Source of the DNA: Crocinitomicaceae bacterium
GTDB lineage: Bacteria > Bacteroidota > Bacteroidia > Flavobacteriales_D > Crocinitomicaceae
Direction of reading: 5' to 3'
NCBI GenBank assembly: GCA_024643725.1
Contig: JAHEMJ010000014.1
Span: forward strand, 480,592 to 544,591
Length of the DNA: 64,000 nucleotides
Positions 35,154 through 44,252 of this stretch are shown here, one piece after another. Positions within the stretch are counted from its first letter, which is position 1, and each line of letters opens with the position of its first letter. The notes beneath the pieces are model-generated. The model was not told the origin of the DNA, made no database searches, and saw only the letters and a list, made by a program, of their open reading frames with translations. The translations under genes were made by a program, and so were the position numbers.

Positions 35154-37289
35154 ATGAAACAATTTTTTATTTTAGCTTTTCTTACGCTTTCCTTTGCCCA
35201 ATTTACATTTGGACAAAATACACCTGAGCCAAAATACATCAGAAAGGCCAACGAGACTTACTATTCTGGCAACTATTTTGAAGCTGTCAAAGTTTGTCAA
35301 GATGCATACAAAACCTTAGGATACAAAGGAACTATTCGTCAAAAAGGAGACATGGCGTTTAAAATCGCTGAATCTTATCGAAACATGCAAGTGTATGACA
35401 AAGCAAATGAGTGGTACGGAACGTGTATTGAGTTAAAATATTTTGATGCTGTACCAGAAGTGTATTTCTACCGAGGCGACATGCAACGTATGTTGAAGGA
35501 GTATGACAATGCCTTGAAAAGCTACCGCGAATACAAAAGAATTGCACCAAAATCTCGTGTGAAAGAGTTAGAGGATGCAATGGCAGCAATCGAGAAATAC
35601 CGTGATTTCGAATCAGAAGAGTCAAACTTTGTCATCAAGTGTGAAGACAAGATTAACTCAAAACAATATGATATGGCACCATCATTTGGTGACAAAAAAG
35701 GAAAAATCATTTATTTCGGTACAAGTAGAGATGAGTGCACTGGTACTGACCGCGATCCAATTTCTGGTCAAAAATACATGGACATTTTCAGTGCAGAATA
35801 CGATGTGAATGGAAATCCAACAAACGTAAAATCGATCGATACAAAAGGAGTGGTGAACACCACACAAAACGAAGGAACAGCTTGTTTCGACTCAAGAAAG
35901 AAGACCCTTTATTTCACACGTTGTCCAAACGCAGAAAAAATGGACTTGGGATGTGAAATCTGGAAAGCTGATTTAAGTGGAGAAGAGTTTGAAAATCCAA
36001 TGAAGATCTCGTTGAAAACAAATGATACTATCTCTGTTGGACACCCTTGTTTAACGCCGGATGATCAAATGTTGATTTTTGCTTCGGACATGGCTCAAAG
36101 TCCAAACGGAGAAAAAAGTTTTGGTGGACGCGACTTGTGGTATGTAACTTACGACAAACGTTCGAAAATGTGGGACTCTGTACCTCACAACATGGGAGCG
36201 ATGTTCAACACAGCAGGAAATGAATTATTCCCTTCTATCGGTCCAAAAGGTCAATTGTACTTTGCAAGTGATGGCCTTCCGGGAATTGGTGGATTGGACA
36301 TCTTTGTCGCTCAAAAAGAAGGTGAAGAGAACAAATGGTCAGGTACGAAAAACATGGGCGTTCCGTTTAACTCACAAGGCAACGATTATGGAATGTGTGA
36401 TTTTGATGGCCGCACAGGATTCTTTACTTCTGAGCGTAAAACCTCTTCTAGTAGCGAATACACTTCAGATATCTGGAGCTACTCTATCCCTCCAAACTTA
36501 TACGACTTACGTGTGATTGTTTATGAATCAGGTAAGAAAACGAAAAAATTAGCTGGTGCAAAAGTAACAGTGACTGTTTCGGATGGTACAACTTGGGAAG
36601 GAACAACAGATGCTCGTGGTAAAGTGAGTTGGAATGAGAAACCAGACAAAAAGAGCCGTTGGATTCTTGTCGGAAAAGACTATACGTTGAAAGCAGCGAA
36701 AGAAGGTTACTATGAAGACAAACGTGGTGCGAAATTTAGCACTGTTGGATTAGATCAAAGTCAAACGTTTATCTTGGAAATGCCATTGTTGCCAGTTGGA
36801 GAGATTAGAACTCCTGAAGTGCGTTACCCAGTGAGCCAATGGACATTTATCAACGATGCAACTTGTATGAGTTTGGATTCATTGAAATTCTTGGATAGTA
36901 TGTTACGTGAATATCCTAACATCACCATCGATTTGTTCTCACATACGGATGCACGTGACACAGACGTAAAAAATCAAGTGCTTTCTGAAAATCGTGCGAA
37001 AGCGGTTTACAAATATTTAGTGGAGCAAAAAGGAATTGATGCGCGCCGCATTCGTCCAGTAGGAAAAGGTGAGTCTGAGCCGGCTACATGGGAGGATGAA
37101 AACGGTCAAAAAGTTATTTTAACGGAAGCGTACATCAATCAGTTCAAAACGAGCGATCCTGCTAAATTCCAGAAATTACACCAGATCAACCGACGAACAA
37201 CCGCAAAAATTACAGGAACAGATTTCAATCCTGCAACTGCGCCGCCGGCGAATCCAGAATATTCAGTGTTTAAACCACTGCCAAGATAA
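35154..37289 (+). CDS. PorE-like OmpA family protein (TPR, PD40 propeller, CRD, OmpA)
   Basis: A 711-residue protein with signal peptide (cleavage after FG, before Gln). Domains in order: TPR-like helices (~20-135), WD40/PD40-type propeller blades (~150-450, with repeats like HPCLTPDDQMLIFASDM and NELFPSIGPKGQLYFASDG), a carboxypeptidase-regulatory domain (~455-550) and an OmpA peptidoglycan-binding domain (~565-690, LFSHTDARD and NRRTTAKI). This is the domain plan of PorE, the T9SS protein that anchors the machinery to peptidoglycan. Genomes of this phylum have several paralogues, so a direct T9SS role is likely but not certain. No PorP/SprF partner is adjacent. A strong terminator follows. 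Confidence 0.85.
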   Translation: MKQFFILAFLTLSFAQFTFGQNTPEPKYIRKANETYYSGNYFEAVKVCQDAYKTLGYKGTIRQKGDMAFKIAESYRNMQVYDKANEWYGTCIELKYFDAVPEVYFYRGDMQRMLKEYDNALKSYREYKRIAPKSRVKELEDAMAAIEKYRDFESEESNFVIKCEDKINSKQYDMAPSFGDKKGKIIYFGTSRDECTGTDRDPISGQKYMDIFSAEYDVNGNPTNVKSIDTKGVVNTTQNEGTACFDSRKKTLYFTRCPNAEKMDLGCEIWKADLSGEEFENPMKISLKTNDTISVGHPCLTPDDQMLIFASDMAQSPNGEKSFGGRDLWYVTYDKRSKMWDSVPHNMGAMFNTAGNELFPSIGPKGQLYFASDGLPGIGGLDIFVAQKEGEENKWSGTKNMGVPFNSQGNDYGMCDFDGRTGFFTSERKTSSSSEYTSDIWSYSIPPNLYDLRVIVYESGKKTKKLAGAKVTVTVSDGTTWEGTTDARGKVSWNEKPDKKSRWILVGKDYTLKAAKEGYYEDKRGAKFSTVGLDQSQTFILEMPLLPVGEIRTPEVRYPVSQWTFINDATCMSLDSLKFLDSMLREYPNITIDLFSHTDARDTDVKNQVLSENRAKAVYKYLVEQKGIDARRIRPVGKGESEPATWEDENGQKVILTEAYINQFKTSDPAKFQKLHQINRRTTAKITGTDFNPATAPPANPEYSVFKPLPR

Positions 37290-37293
37290 TTTG

Positions 37294-37324
37294 AAAGGCG
37301 CTCCATCGGAGCGCCTTTTTTTTT
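37294..37324 (+). terminator. intrinsic terminator of the PorE-like gene
   Basis: An 8-bp perfect GC-rich stem (GGCGCTCC/GGAGCGCC) with a 3-nt ATC loop, preceded by AAA and followed by nine T residues. It lies 5 nt after the stop codon. Confidence 0.95.
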
Positions 37325-37336
37325 GTAACTTAAAGT

Positions 37337-38446
37337 ATGCAAAAACAGCATACGATCATTGAACACCAGTTACAACAATTATGGCAAGATAAACGCTTGC
37401 CTTTTCATCTATTTAAATTAACCAACGGTTCATCTGTAGAGATCATTCGAACAGGTTTATGGAATTTGGTGGGTAGCGGTCCAGATTTCCAAATGGCGGA
37501 AATTCAATATGACCAATTAAGATGGTTTGGTTCGGTGGAATTTCATTTGAAATCTTCAGATTGGTATAGACACCAACATCACCAAGATCAATCGTATGAT
37601 AACGTGATCTTACACGTGGTACATGAACATGATCAAGAGGTTTTTATCCATGATATGCCCTTACCTACATTAGAGCTAAAAACGTATCTCTCCGGAGAGT
37701 TTGGCATTCCAAAGCGTTATGATTGGACAAAAACACCTCAATTCCCGTGTAAAAAGCATTTACACGCGTTTTTACCAGACTTTCAGCAGATGCAATACCA
37801 TGCCATTAAACAGCGCTTACAACGAAAATTTACACAGGCATTTGAAAGTAGTGAAGGAAACGAAGCCATCTACCAACTTATTTCCGCCGCCTTTGGAACA
37901 AAAACAAATTCCTTGTCATTTGAGATAATGGCGCAGCAAATCCCGTTGGTCTGGCACCAAGAGAAATCAGCATCCGAATTAATGGAAATCATACAATTGA
38001 ATGAGCAAGGTTGGAAATGCAAAAATAGAATCCTTCAACCAAAAATGATTAAACGTGTACATGCATGGCTTTGCTTCATTCAGTGGTATTTCTTCGATAA
38101 TCATGCCTCGTTGGAGGCAAGGCATCAACTGTTGAATAAGGGGTTTCACAAAGCAGGCTTGACCAATGTGTTGCTTCAACGAAACATTCAAATTAATGCC
38201 ATCGTCTATATTGAAATGTGGATGGATCAAAAAAAGAGTGAGAAATCCTCTGGCTTGTTGAAAGGCATGAAATACTTACAGCAAATACCTAGCGAACAAC
38301 ATCGAATCACCCGTATTTGGGAGAAGATGGGGATTCGTGCTAAAAATGCACTCGAGTCTCAAGCGAATTTGGAAATTTATCAGCAATTTTGTGAAAACAA
38401 TAAATGCCTGCACTGTTGCGTTGGGCAACAGCTGTTAAAACCATGA
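37337..38446 (+). CDS. DUF2851 family protein
   Basis: A 369-residue soluble protein matching the DUF2851 family found in Bacteroidota: the N-terminal QLQQLWQDKRLPFHLFKLTNG, the core GPDFQMAEIQYDQLRWFGSV and EFHLKSSDWYRHQHH, and a Cys-rich C-terminal CLHCCVGQQLL. The family is uncharacterised. It starts 12 nt after the terminator T-tract with a degenerate TAACTTAA box 3 nt before the ATG. It overlaps the PspC gene by 4 nt (ATGA). Confidence 0.88.
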   Translation: MQKQHTIIEHQLQQLWQDKRLPFHLFKLTNGSSVEIIRTGLWNLVGSGPDFQMAEIQYDQLRWFGSVEFHLKSSDWYRHQHHQDQSYDNVILHVVHEHDQEVFIHDMPLPTLELKTYLSGEFGIPKRYDWTKTPQFPCKKHLHAFLPDFQQMQYHAIKQRLQRKFTQAFESSEGNEAIYQLISAAFGTKTNSLSFEIMAQQIPLVWHQEKSASELMEIIQLNEQGWKCKNRILQPKMIKRVHAWLCFIQWYFFDNHASLEARHQLLNKGFHKAGLTNVLLQRNIQINAIVYIEMWMDQKKSEKSSGLLKGMKYLQQIPSEQHRITRIWEKMGIRAKNALESQANLEIYQQFCENNKCLHCCVGQQLLKP

Positions 38447-38682
38447 GAAGACTCCTACAAAAAATCATTTTTTTCTTTGAAATGCAATCTTTCGGGGTCT
38501 GTGAATGGTGGGCAAGAAGATTGGGGATCCGAACGAGCAAAGTACGCTTGGGATTCATTTATTTTTCATTGATAGGATTAGGTTCCCCGATCATTTTGTA
38601 CTTAATAATGGCTTGGATTTTAGAACACAAGCATTATTTTAAATTACAGCATAAACGCAAGAAATCAATTTGGGATTTATGA
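38443..38682 (+). CDS. PspC-domain small membrane protein
   Basis: A 79-residue protein; the ATG at 38443 is inside the DUF2851 stop (ATGA), and the frame to 38404 would add 13 unrelated residues. It contains a PspC-like domain: GVCEWWARRLGIRTSKVRLGF followed by one membrane helix (IYFSLIGLGSPIILYLIMAWIL). In enterobacteria PspC is part of the phage-shock envelope-stress response; short stand-alone members are common in Bacteroidota and their role is unknown. It also overlaps the next gene by ATGA, so all three genes are coupled. Confidence 0.82.
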   Translation: MRRLLQKIIFFFEMQSFGVCEWWARRLGIRTSKVRLGFIYFSLIGLGSPIILYLIMAWILEHKHYFKLQHKRKKSIWDL

Positions 38683-39560
38683 GAATATTAGTCACGGGAA
38701 GCAATGGTCTATTAGGTCAAAAAATAATTCGTCAACTCGTAAAGAAGAATGTGACATTTTTAGCAACCTCTCTTGGAGAAAATAGAAATGATGCATGTCC
38801 GACAGAACTTTATCGACCAATGGACATTACCAATCTGGAAGATATTGCACAAGTGATGAGCGCTTTCAAGCCCAGTCATGTTATTCACACTGCCGCGATG
38901 ACGAATGTAGATGCGTGCGAATTAGATGCGGCAACATGTCAAAAAATCAACGTGGACGCCGTTCGATACCTAGCGAGCGAATGTCAAAAAATGGGCGTGC
39001 ACTTTCAATTGCTTTCAACTGATTTTGTTTTTGACGGTGAAAAAGGCAATTACGCAGAAGAAGACCAGCCGAATCCACTATCAGTCTATGCAAGGTCAAA
39101 AGTCGAAGGGGAAAAGTTAGTCCTGCAAATGCCTCACTTGAATTATTCGATTGTACGCACCATCATCGTTTATGGTAAGGGACAAAATTTATCGAGATCT
39201 AATATTGTGTTATGGGCCAAAGATGCTTTGCAAAAAGGACAGGAATTAACCATTATTGATGATCAATTCCGCGCACCAACATGGGCCGACGACTTAGCTT
39301 GGGCTTGTATTCAAATTTGCCGTCAGAATGAACAAGGAATTTTTCACATCGCTGGACCGGAAACCATGTCCATCTTTGCACTGGTTGAACGCATCGCTAA
39401 ACATTATCACTTGCCGATGTCTCAAGTAAAACGAACAGATAGCTCTACACTCAATCAACCTGCTGTGCGTCCACCTAAGACGGGATTTAACTTAAGCAAA
39501 GCGGAAAAAGTGTTGGGATACCGTCCAAAGTCCCTAGAAGAGACACTCGATTTACTTTAA
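38679..39560 (+). CDS. dTDP-4-dehydrorhamnose reductase-like SDR protein
   Basis: A 293-residue extended SDR enzyme started at 38679 (MRILVTGSNGLLGQ, ATGA overlap with the PspC gene). The nucleotide-binding GSNGLLG, HTAAMTNVDACE, the STDFVFDG strand and the catalytic SVYARSKVEGE (Tyr and Lys) are those of the RmlD/RfbD family, which makes dTDP-L-rhamnose, and of MAT2B-like relatives. No other rml genes are adjacent, so the exact substrate is uncertain. Confidence 0.85.
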   Translation: MRILVTGSNGLLGQKIIRQLVKKNVTFLATSLGENRNDACPTELYRPMDITNLEDIAQVMSAFKPSHVIHTAAMTNVDACELDAATCQKINVDAVRYLASECQKMGVHFQLLSTDFVFDGEKGNYAEEDQPNPLSVYARSKVEGEKLVLQMPHLNYSIVRTIIVYGKGQNLSRSNIVLWAKDALQKGQELTIIDDQFRAPTWADDLAWACIQICRQNEQGIFHIAGPETMSIFALVERIAKHYHLPMSQVKRTDSSTLNQPAVRPPKTGFNLSKAEKVLGYRPKSLEETLDLL

Positions 39561-39583
39561 CTGCCCTTCACGCGTTTTATCTA

Positions 39584-39613
39584 TTGCCATTTAGCTTGAA
39601 AATGATATATTTG
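39584..39613 (+). promoter_or_regulatory. full promoter (-33 TTG, 19-nt spacer, -7 TATATTTG) of the first amino acid permease
   Basis: TTG at 39584-39586 and TATATTTG at 39606-39613 are separated by exactly 19 nt, a full match to the Bacteroidota housekeeping promoter. The -7 box ends 19 nt before the ATG at 39633. Confidence 0.75.
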
Positions 39614-39632
39614 TTTTCACTAAATTCATGCT

Positions 39633-41198
39633 ATGTCACTTTGGAGAAAAAAATCACTTGTAGATTTATTGGCGCAAGCCGAAAATAGTCAAATGAAACG
39701 CACGCTTGGTGCGGGAAGTTTAATTGCATTGGGAATCGGTGCCATTATTGGCGCAGGATTATTTGTTCGAACAGCCGCTGCGGCATCTGAAGCAGCTGGA
39801 TCAGGCGTTACAATCTCCTTTGTCATTGCAGCCATCGGTTGTGCATTAGCTGGCCTTTGTTATGCAGAATTCGCATCCATGATTCCAATTTCAGGAAGTG
39901 CTTATGCGTATTCATTCGTCACTATGGGAGAATTAGTTGCTTGGATCATTGGTTGGTCCCTCATCATGGAATATGCACTTGGCGCAGCGACAGTTTCCAT
40001 TGCTTGGAGCGAATACCTCAATAACTTACTTGGGAATGCCATCCCATATGAATGGTGTCATTCACCATTCGAAAGTATGTACAAGGTTTCTCAAGATATG
40101 GTTGCGCAAATTCAAGCCTTGCCGGGACATTGGGAAGGAATTGAAAAAGGAATTTTAAGCGCCGCTCAATACGAGAATTTGCCTGCGGAAATAATGAAAA
40201 ATGTAAGCATCACAACTGGGTTCATTAATGCCCCAGCTTTGGTCATTTTGTTAGCATTGACCTTATTATTAATCAAAGGAACAAAAGAGTCTGCACTCGT
40301 TAATGCGATTATTGTTTTCGTGAAAGTAGCAATTGTTTTGGTGTTCATCGTGATTGGTTGGCAATTTATTAAACCAGAAAACCATACACCATACTTGATT
40401 CCGGAAGGCACATTTGGTCATGAAGGATTCTTCAAGTGGGGATGGGGTGGTGTCCTTGGTGGAGCAGGGATTGTTTTCTTTGCATTCATCGGATTTGATG
40501 CTGTAAGTACGACTGCTCAGGAAGCGAAAAATCCGAAACGCGATATGCCGATTGGTATTTTAGGTTCTTTGGCTATTTGTACGGTTTTATATATTCTTTT
40601 TGGACACGTATTAACCGGAGTTGCTAATTGGAGTGAATTTGCTACAGCGGGTAAAGAAGCATCTGTGTCGTATGCTATTAAAACATATATGGCTGGATAT
40701 GAGTGGTTAGGCACGGGAGTTACTTTGGCGATATTAGCAGGATTCTCTTCTGTGATTCTGGTGATGTTAATGGGACAAAGTCGTGTGTTCTTCTCGATGA
40801 GTCAAGATGGATTGATTCCAGCTGCATTTGGGAAACTTCATCCGAAATTTCAAACACCTTATATCGCAAACTGGATGTTGTTCATTTTTGTTGGGGCATT
40901 TGCTGCCTTTGTACCTGGTAGCGTTGCGGGAGATTTAACTTCCTTCGGTACCTTATTCGCCTTTATCCTTGTTTGCGTGGGAATATTGATCATGCGCAAA
41001 AGCAATCCGGAATTAAAACGTCCTTTTAAAACGCCGTTGGTGCCAATCGTACCAATTTTAGGTGTGTTGGTTTGTGCTGCAATGATTGTTTCATTGGATA
41101 TCGCTACACTTCAAGCTGCAGCCATTTGGATGGGACTCGGTTTAATCATTTATTTCTCCTACAGTCGAAAAAATTCGCATTTACATCCGAAGAAATAA
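39633..41198 (+). CDS. APC family amino acid permease (cationic amino acid transporter type)
   Basis: A 521-residue inner-membrane transporter with about 12-14 hydrophobic segments. The first-helix motif IALGIGAIIGAGLFV is the substrate/ion-binding unwound region of the APC superfamily, and FFAFIGFDAVSTTAQEAKNPKRDMPIGI is the conserved helix-6/loop signature of the CAT-like branch. A ~50-residue insertion around residues 135-185, between two helices, is longer than usual. It probably imports amino acids with protons; the substrate cannot be deduced. A second, more distant permease follows 77 nt later. Confidence 0.88.
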   Translation: MSLWRKKSLVDLLAQAENSQMKRTLGAGSLIALGIGAIIGAGLFVRTAAAASEAAGSGVTISFVIAAIGCALAGLCYAEFASMIPISGSAYAYSFVTMGELVAWIIGWSLIMEYALGAATVSIAWSEYLNNLLGNAIPYEWCHSPFESMYKVSQDMVAQIQALPGHWEGIEKGILSAAQYENLPAEIMKNVSITTGFINAPALVILLALTLLLIKGTKESALVNAIIVFVKVAIVLVFIVIGWQFIKPENHTPYLIPEGTFGHEGFFKWGWGGVLGGAGIVFFAFIGFDAVSTTAQEAKNPKRDMPIGILGSLAICTVLYILFGHVLTGVANWSEFATAGKEASVSYAIKTYMAGYEWLGTGVTLAILAGFSSVILVMLMGQSRVFFSMSQDGLIPAAFGKLHPKFQTPYIANWMLFIFVGAFAAFVPGSVAGDLTSFGTLFAFILVCVGILIMRKSNPELKRPFKTPLVPIVPILGVLVCAAMIVSLDIATLQAAAIWMGLGLIIYFSYSRKNSHLHPKK

Positions 41199-41224
41199 TG
41201 AATACATTGAATTCGCATATTTAT

Positions 41225-41264
41225 AAACTGTCTTTCCAATCACTTGGGAAGACAGTTTTGTTTT
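41225..41264 (+). terminator. hairpin between the two permease genes, probable terminator
   Basis: A 15-bp stem (41225-41239 with 41244-41258, one G-T wobble) with a 4-nt TCAC loop, followed by an interrupted T-tract (TGTTTT). It ends only 12 nt before the ATG of the second permease, so it may also affect that gene's expression. Confidence 0.7.
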
Positions 41265-41275
41265 AAACCAACGCT

Positions 41276-42712
41276 ATGGAGACTAAATTGAAACAAACAC
41301 TTGGATTAATGGATGCCACATTACTTGTGGCGGGGTCGATGATTGGATCCGGAATTTTTATCGTTAGTGCTCCAATGATGCGGGACATTGGTTCGGCTGC
41401 ATGGATGATTGTCCTTTGGGTTTTAACCGGATTAATCACCATTTTTGCCGCGTTGAGTTATGGTGAACTAGCCGGAATGATGCCAAACGCGGGTGGACAA
41501 TACGTCTATATTCAACGTGCCTACGGAAAAATGATGTCCTTTCTTTATGGCTGGACGGTTTTTACAGTGATTCAAACGGGGGTGATTGCAGCAGTGGCCG
41601 TAGCTTTCGCGAAATATGCGGGGGTTTTCTTTCCGGAGTTAAATGCCATTTGCTGGAAGTCATCTTTTTTGAACATTTCCTATGGACAATTAGTTGCGAT
41701 TGGTAGTATCATGGTGTTGACCATGTTGAATTCACGAGGTGTACAAAACGGAAAAGTCCTGCAACTTATTTTTACTTCCGCTAAATTGTTCGCCTTATTT
41801 GCATTAATTGTATTGGGCCTAGCCATCGGATTAAAAACGGATGTGTTCGCGCAAAACTTCGAACATATGTGGGAAGCTTATAAAACCGTAAAGCTGCCAA
41901 GCGGAGAATTAGATACGATACCCCTAAGTGGATTCGCGTTAATGGGAGCGTTGGGTGCAACGATCATCAACTCCTTGTTCTCCTCGGATGCATGGAATAA
42001 CGTGACGTTTATTGCGGGTGAAATCAAGGATCCCAAAAAGAACATTCCTAAAAGTTTATTTTTCGGCACCACCATCGTTACCGTCATTTATATCCTCGCA
42101 AACTTGGCTTATCTGGCATTGCTTCCAAAGGGAGGAAATCCAAGTGCAACGGATGCATTTGGACAAGGAATGATGTTTGCTGCGGACGACCGAGTAGGAG
42201 CGGGGGCAGCCTCCATCATCTTTGGTGGGGCGGGAATCATGCTCATGGCAGCACTTATCATGATTTCCACATTTGGTTGTAACAATGGGTTGATTTTGGC
42301 AGGTTCACGCTTGTTTTACGCCATGTCCAACGATGGACTATTCTTTAAACAAGCAAAGAAACTCAATCAATTCAATGTTCCAAGTATAGCTATGTGGATC
42401 CAAGGAATTTGGGCAAGTATTCTTTGTTTGTCCGGCAAATATGGTGACTTGTTAGTTTACAGCACTTTTGCGAGTTTATTGTTTTACATTTTGACGATTT
42501 TCGGGATCTTTATTCTGCGTAAAAAAGAACCGAATACAGAACGCCCATACAAAGCCTTTGGTTATCCAATTATCCCGGCATTGTACATACTTATTACCTT
42601 GGCAATTTGTGTCGATTTATTGGTTTATGATTTAAGAAACGCAGGAATGGGACTGGTGATTGTATTACTGGGAATCCCTGTTTATTTGATCGCAAATAGA
42701 AAAAAAGCATAA
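41276..42712 (+). CDS. APC family amino acid permease (LAT/SteT-like)
   Basis: A 478-residue transporter with about 12 membrane segments. VAGSMIGSGIFIVSAPMMRD is the helix-1 motif, and SLFSSDAWNNVTFIAGEIKDPKKNIP is the helix-6 region of the LAT-like/SteT branch, distinct from the preceding permease. Members exchange or import neutral amino acids; the substrate here is unknown. A clear promoter is not visible: GACAGTTTTG inside the upstream hairpin is one base off a -7 box. Confidence 0.88.
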   Translation: METKLKQTLGLMDATLLVAGSMIGSGIFIVSAPMMRDIGSAAWMIVLWVLTGLITIFAALSYGELAGMMPNAGGQYVYIQRAYGKMMSFLYGWTVFTVIQTGVIAAVAVAFAKYAGVFFPELNAICWKSSFLNISYGQLVAIGSIMVLTMLNSRGVQNGKVLQLIFTSAKLFALFALIVLGLAIGLKTDVFAQNFEHMWEAYKTVKLPSGELDTIPLSGFALMGALGATIINSLFSSDAWNNVTFIAGEIKDPKKNIPKSLFFGTTIVTVIYILANLAYLALLPKGGNPSATDAFGQGMMFAADDRVGAGAASIIFGGAGIMLMAALIMISTFGCNNGLILAGSRLFYAMSNDGLFFKQAKKLNQFNVPSIAMWIQGIWASILCLSGKYGDLLVYSTFASLLFYILTIFGIFILRKKEPNTERPYKAFGYPIIPALYILITLAICVDLLVYDLRNAGMGLVIVLLGIPVYLIANRKKA

Positions 42713-42797
42713 GGACATACTTTTTATTCCCTTTCAGCGTTCTACTAAAGGAAAAAGATTACTTGAATTTCATGTTTGACTTAATTTTTGAGCAGCT

Positions 42798-43688
42798 ATG
42801 TTTCAAGGAAATCCTTTTGATGTATCCAAACGTCACCAACGCGGCGTTTGGGTATTAATCGTATTGTCTATTGTGATTATTTTTACACCGAGAATCCTTC
42901 AATGTTTTATCGACAAGAGCGAGGTATTTCAAGTGGAAGTTCTTCCATATCATAGGGAAAAACCATGGAATAATCAGCAACGAAAATACCGGCAACATTG
43001 GCGTTATCACAAAAAACGTTGGCCAAGTAAAAAGAAATTTCCCGGACGCAAGCCAACACATCCGTTTGATCCCAATCATTTGTCAAAGGAGGAATGGATG
43101 TCCTTCGGATTAAGTGAGAAACAAGCGGAAGTCGTGTTAAAATTCACCAAAAGGGGCATTCAATCCAACGAGGAATTACAGCGCATCAAATTTATCCCAC
43201 CACAGGTGTTCGAAAACATCAAAAATTTCACGCAATACCCAATTGAAACAGAAGGAAAAGGGGATGAGACAATTCCTAAGGAACAAGGCATCCAGAAATT
43301 GGATTTGAATCAAGCGACAGAAGAACAATTGACCGAACTGAAAGGATTGGGTTCCTTTTTTGCACGACAAACAGTAAAGTATCGAGCTCAATTGGGAGGA
43401 TTTTCGAACAAAGATCAACTACGTGAAGTATGGAAAATGACGGAAGAACGTTACCTACAAGTTCAAGGGCAATTAACCTGTGCATCTGTTGAACTTGTGA
43501 AACTTAATATCAATACAGACTCAGCCGAAAAATTGCAAGCTCATCCATACTTGAATTGGAATCAAGCCAATTCCATTGTCAAGATGAGACAGCAACGTGG
43601 AGGGTTTAAATCCATTGAAGAAATCAAAGAATCCGTAATAATTGACCAAGAAACATTTGAAAAAGTCAGACCTTACCTATCTTTGTAG
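42798..43688 (+). CDS. ComEA-like helix-hairpin-helix protein
   Basis: A 296-residue protein with one N-terminal membrane helix (GVWVLIVLSIVIIFTPRIL), a basic Lys/Arg/Trp-rich linker (~55-95), and helix-hairpin-helix modules: one around LSEKQAEVVLKFTKRGIQS, a second around LDLNQATEEQLTELKGLGSFF and a third around LNINTDSAEKLQAHPYLNW. ComEA proteins bind incoming DNA at the inner membrane during natural transformation. Long multi-HhH forms like this are usual in Bacteroidota, but a DNA-uptake role is not shown here. apt begins 2 nt after it. Confidence 0.82.
   Translation: MFQGNPFDVSKRHQRGVWVLIVLSIVIIFTPRILQCFIDKSEVFQVEVLPYHREKPWNNQQRKYRQHWRYHKKRWPSKKKFPGRKPTHPFDPNHLSKEEWMSFGLSEKQAEVVLKFTKRGIQSNEELQRIKFIPPQVFENIKNFTQYPIETEGKGDETIPKEQGIQKLDLNQATEEQLTELKGLGSFFARQTVKYRAQLGGFSNKDQLREVWKMTEERYLQVQGQLTCASVELVKLNINTDSAEKLQAHPYLNWNQANSIVKMRQQRGGFKSIEEIKESVIIDQETFEKVRPYLSL
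43678..43685 (+). promoter_or_regulatory. -7 promoter box of apt, inside the ComEA-like gene
   Basis: TATCTTTG ends 5 nt before the apt ATG (43691), with TTTG 18 nt upstream (43656-43659). It lies in the last codons of the upstream gene and predicts a leaderless or near-leaderless apt mRNA. Confidence 0.65.
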
Positions 43689-43690
43689 GT

Positions 43691-44221
43691 ATGAATATAG
43701 CAGACCGTTTAAAATCAAGCATTCGTGATGTGGCTGATTTTCCAAAGCCAGGTATCCTTTTTAAAGATATTTCGACCATTATGTTGGATGCATCATTGTC
43801 CTCAGATGTGTTAGATCATTTAGTTGAAAGCTACAAAGACCAACAAATTGACGCAGTTGCAGGCATCGAAAGCCGAGGCTTTCTATTCGGTTTTCCATTG
43901 GCCATGAGACTTGGAGTCCCGTTCATTCTCATTCGTAAGGAAGGTAAGTTGCCCTATAAAAAAATCAAGCATGCATATGATTTAGAGTATGGAAGTGCCG
44001 TGGTTGAAATGCATAGTGACGCAGTTACGGAGAATCAGCGTGTGTTAATCCACGATGACTTACTAGCAACAGGAGGGTCAGCGGCAGCAGCAGCAGAATT
44101 GATTCAAAAAAGCGGTGCTACCGTTGCAGGATTCAGCTTTCTAGTAGAGTTGAGTTTTTTAAATGGAAAGGAAAAATTAACGACCTATTCGGATAACAAT
44201 ATTAGCCTAATTTCGTACTAG
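43691..44221 (+). CDS. apt: adenine phosphoribosyltransferase
   Basis: A 176-residue purine-salvage enzyme converting adenine and PRPP to AMP. The conserved DFPKPGILFKDIST, the AGIESRGFLFG stretch and the PRPP-binding VLIHDDLLATGGSAAAA loop are all present, and the length is typical. It starts 2 nt after the ComEA-like gene but has its own promoter box. An acyl-CoA dehydrogenase gene follows after 31 nt. Confidence 0.96.
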   Translation: MNIADRLKSSIRDVADFPKPGILFKDISTIMLDASLSSDVLDHLVESYKDQQIDAVAGIESRGFLFGFPLAMRLGVPFILIRKEGKLPYKKIKHAYDLEYGSAVVEMHSDAVTENQRVLIHDDLLATGGSAAAAAELIQKSGATVAGFSFLVELSFLNGKEKLTTYSDNNISLISY

Positions 44222-44252
44222 AAAATATACATCAACATCAATCAACAACAAC

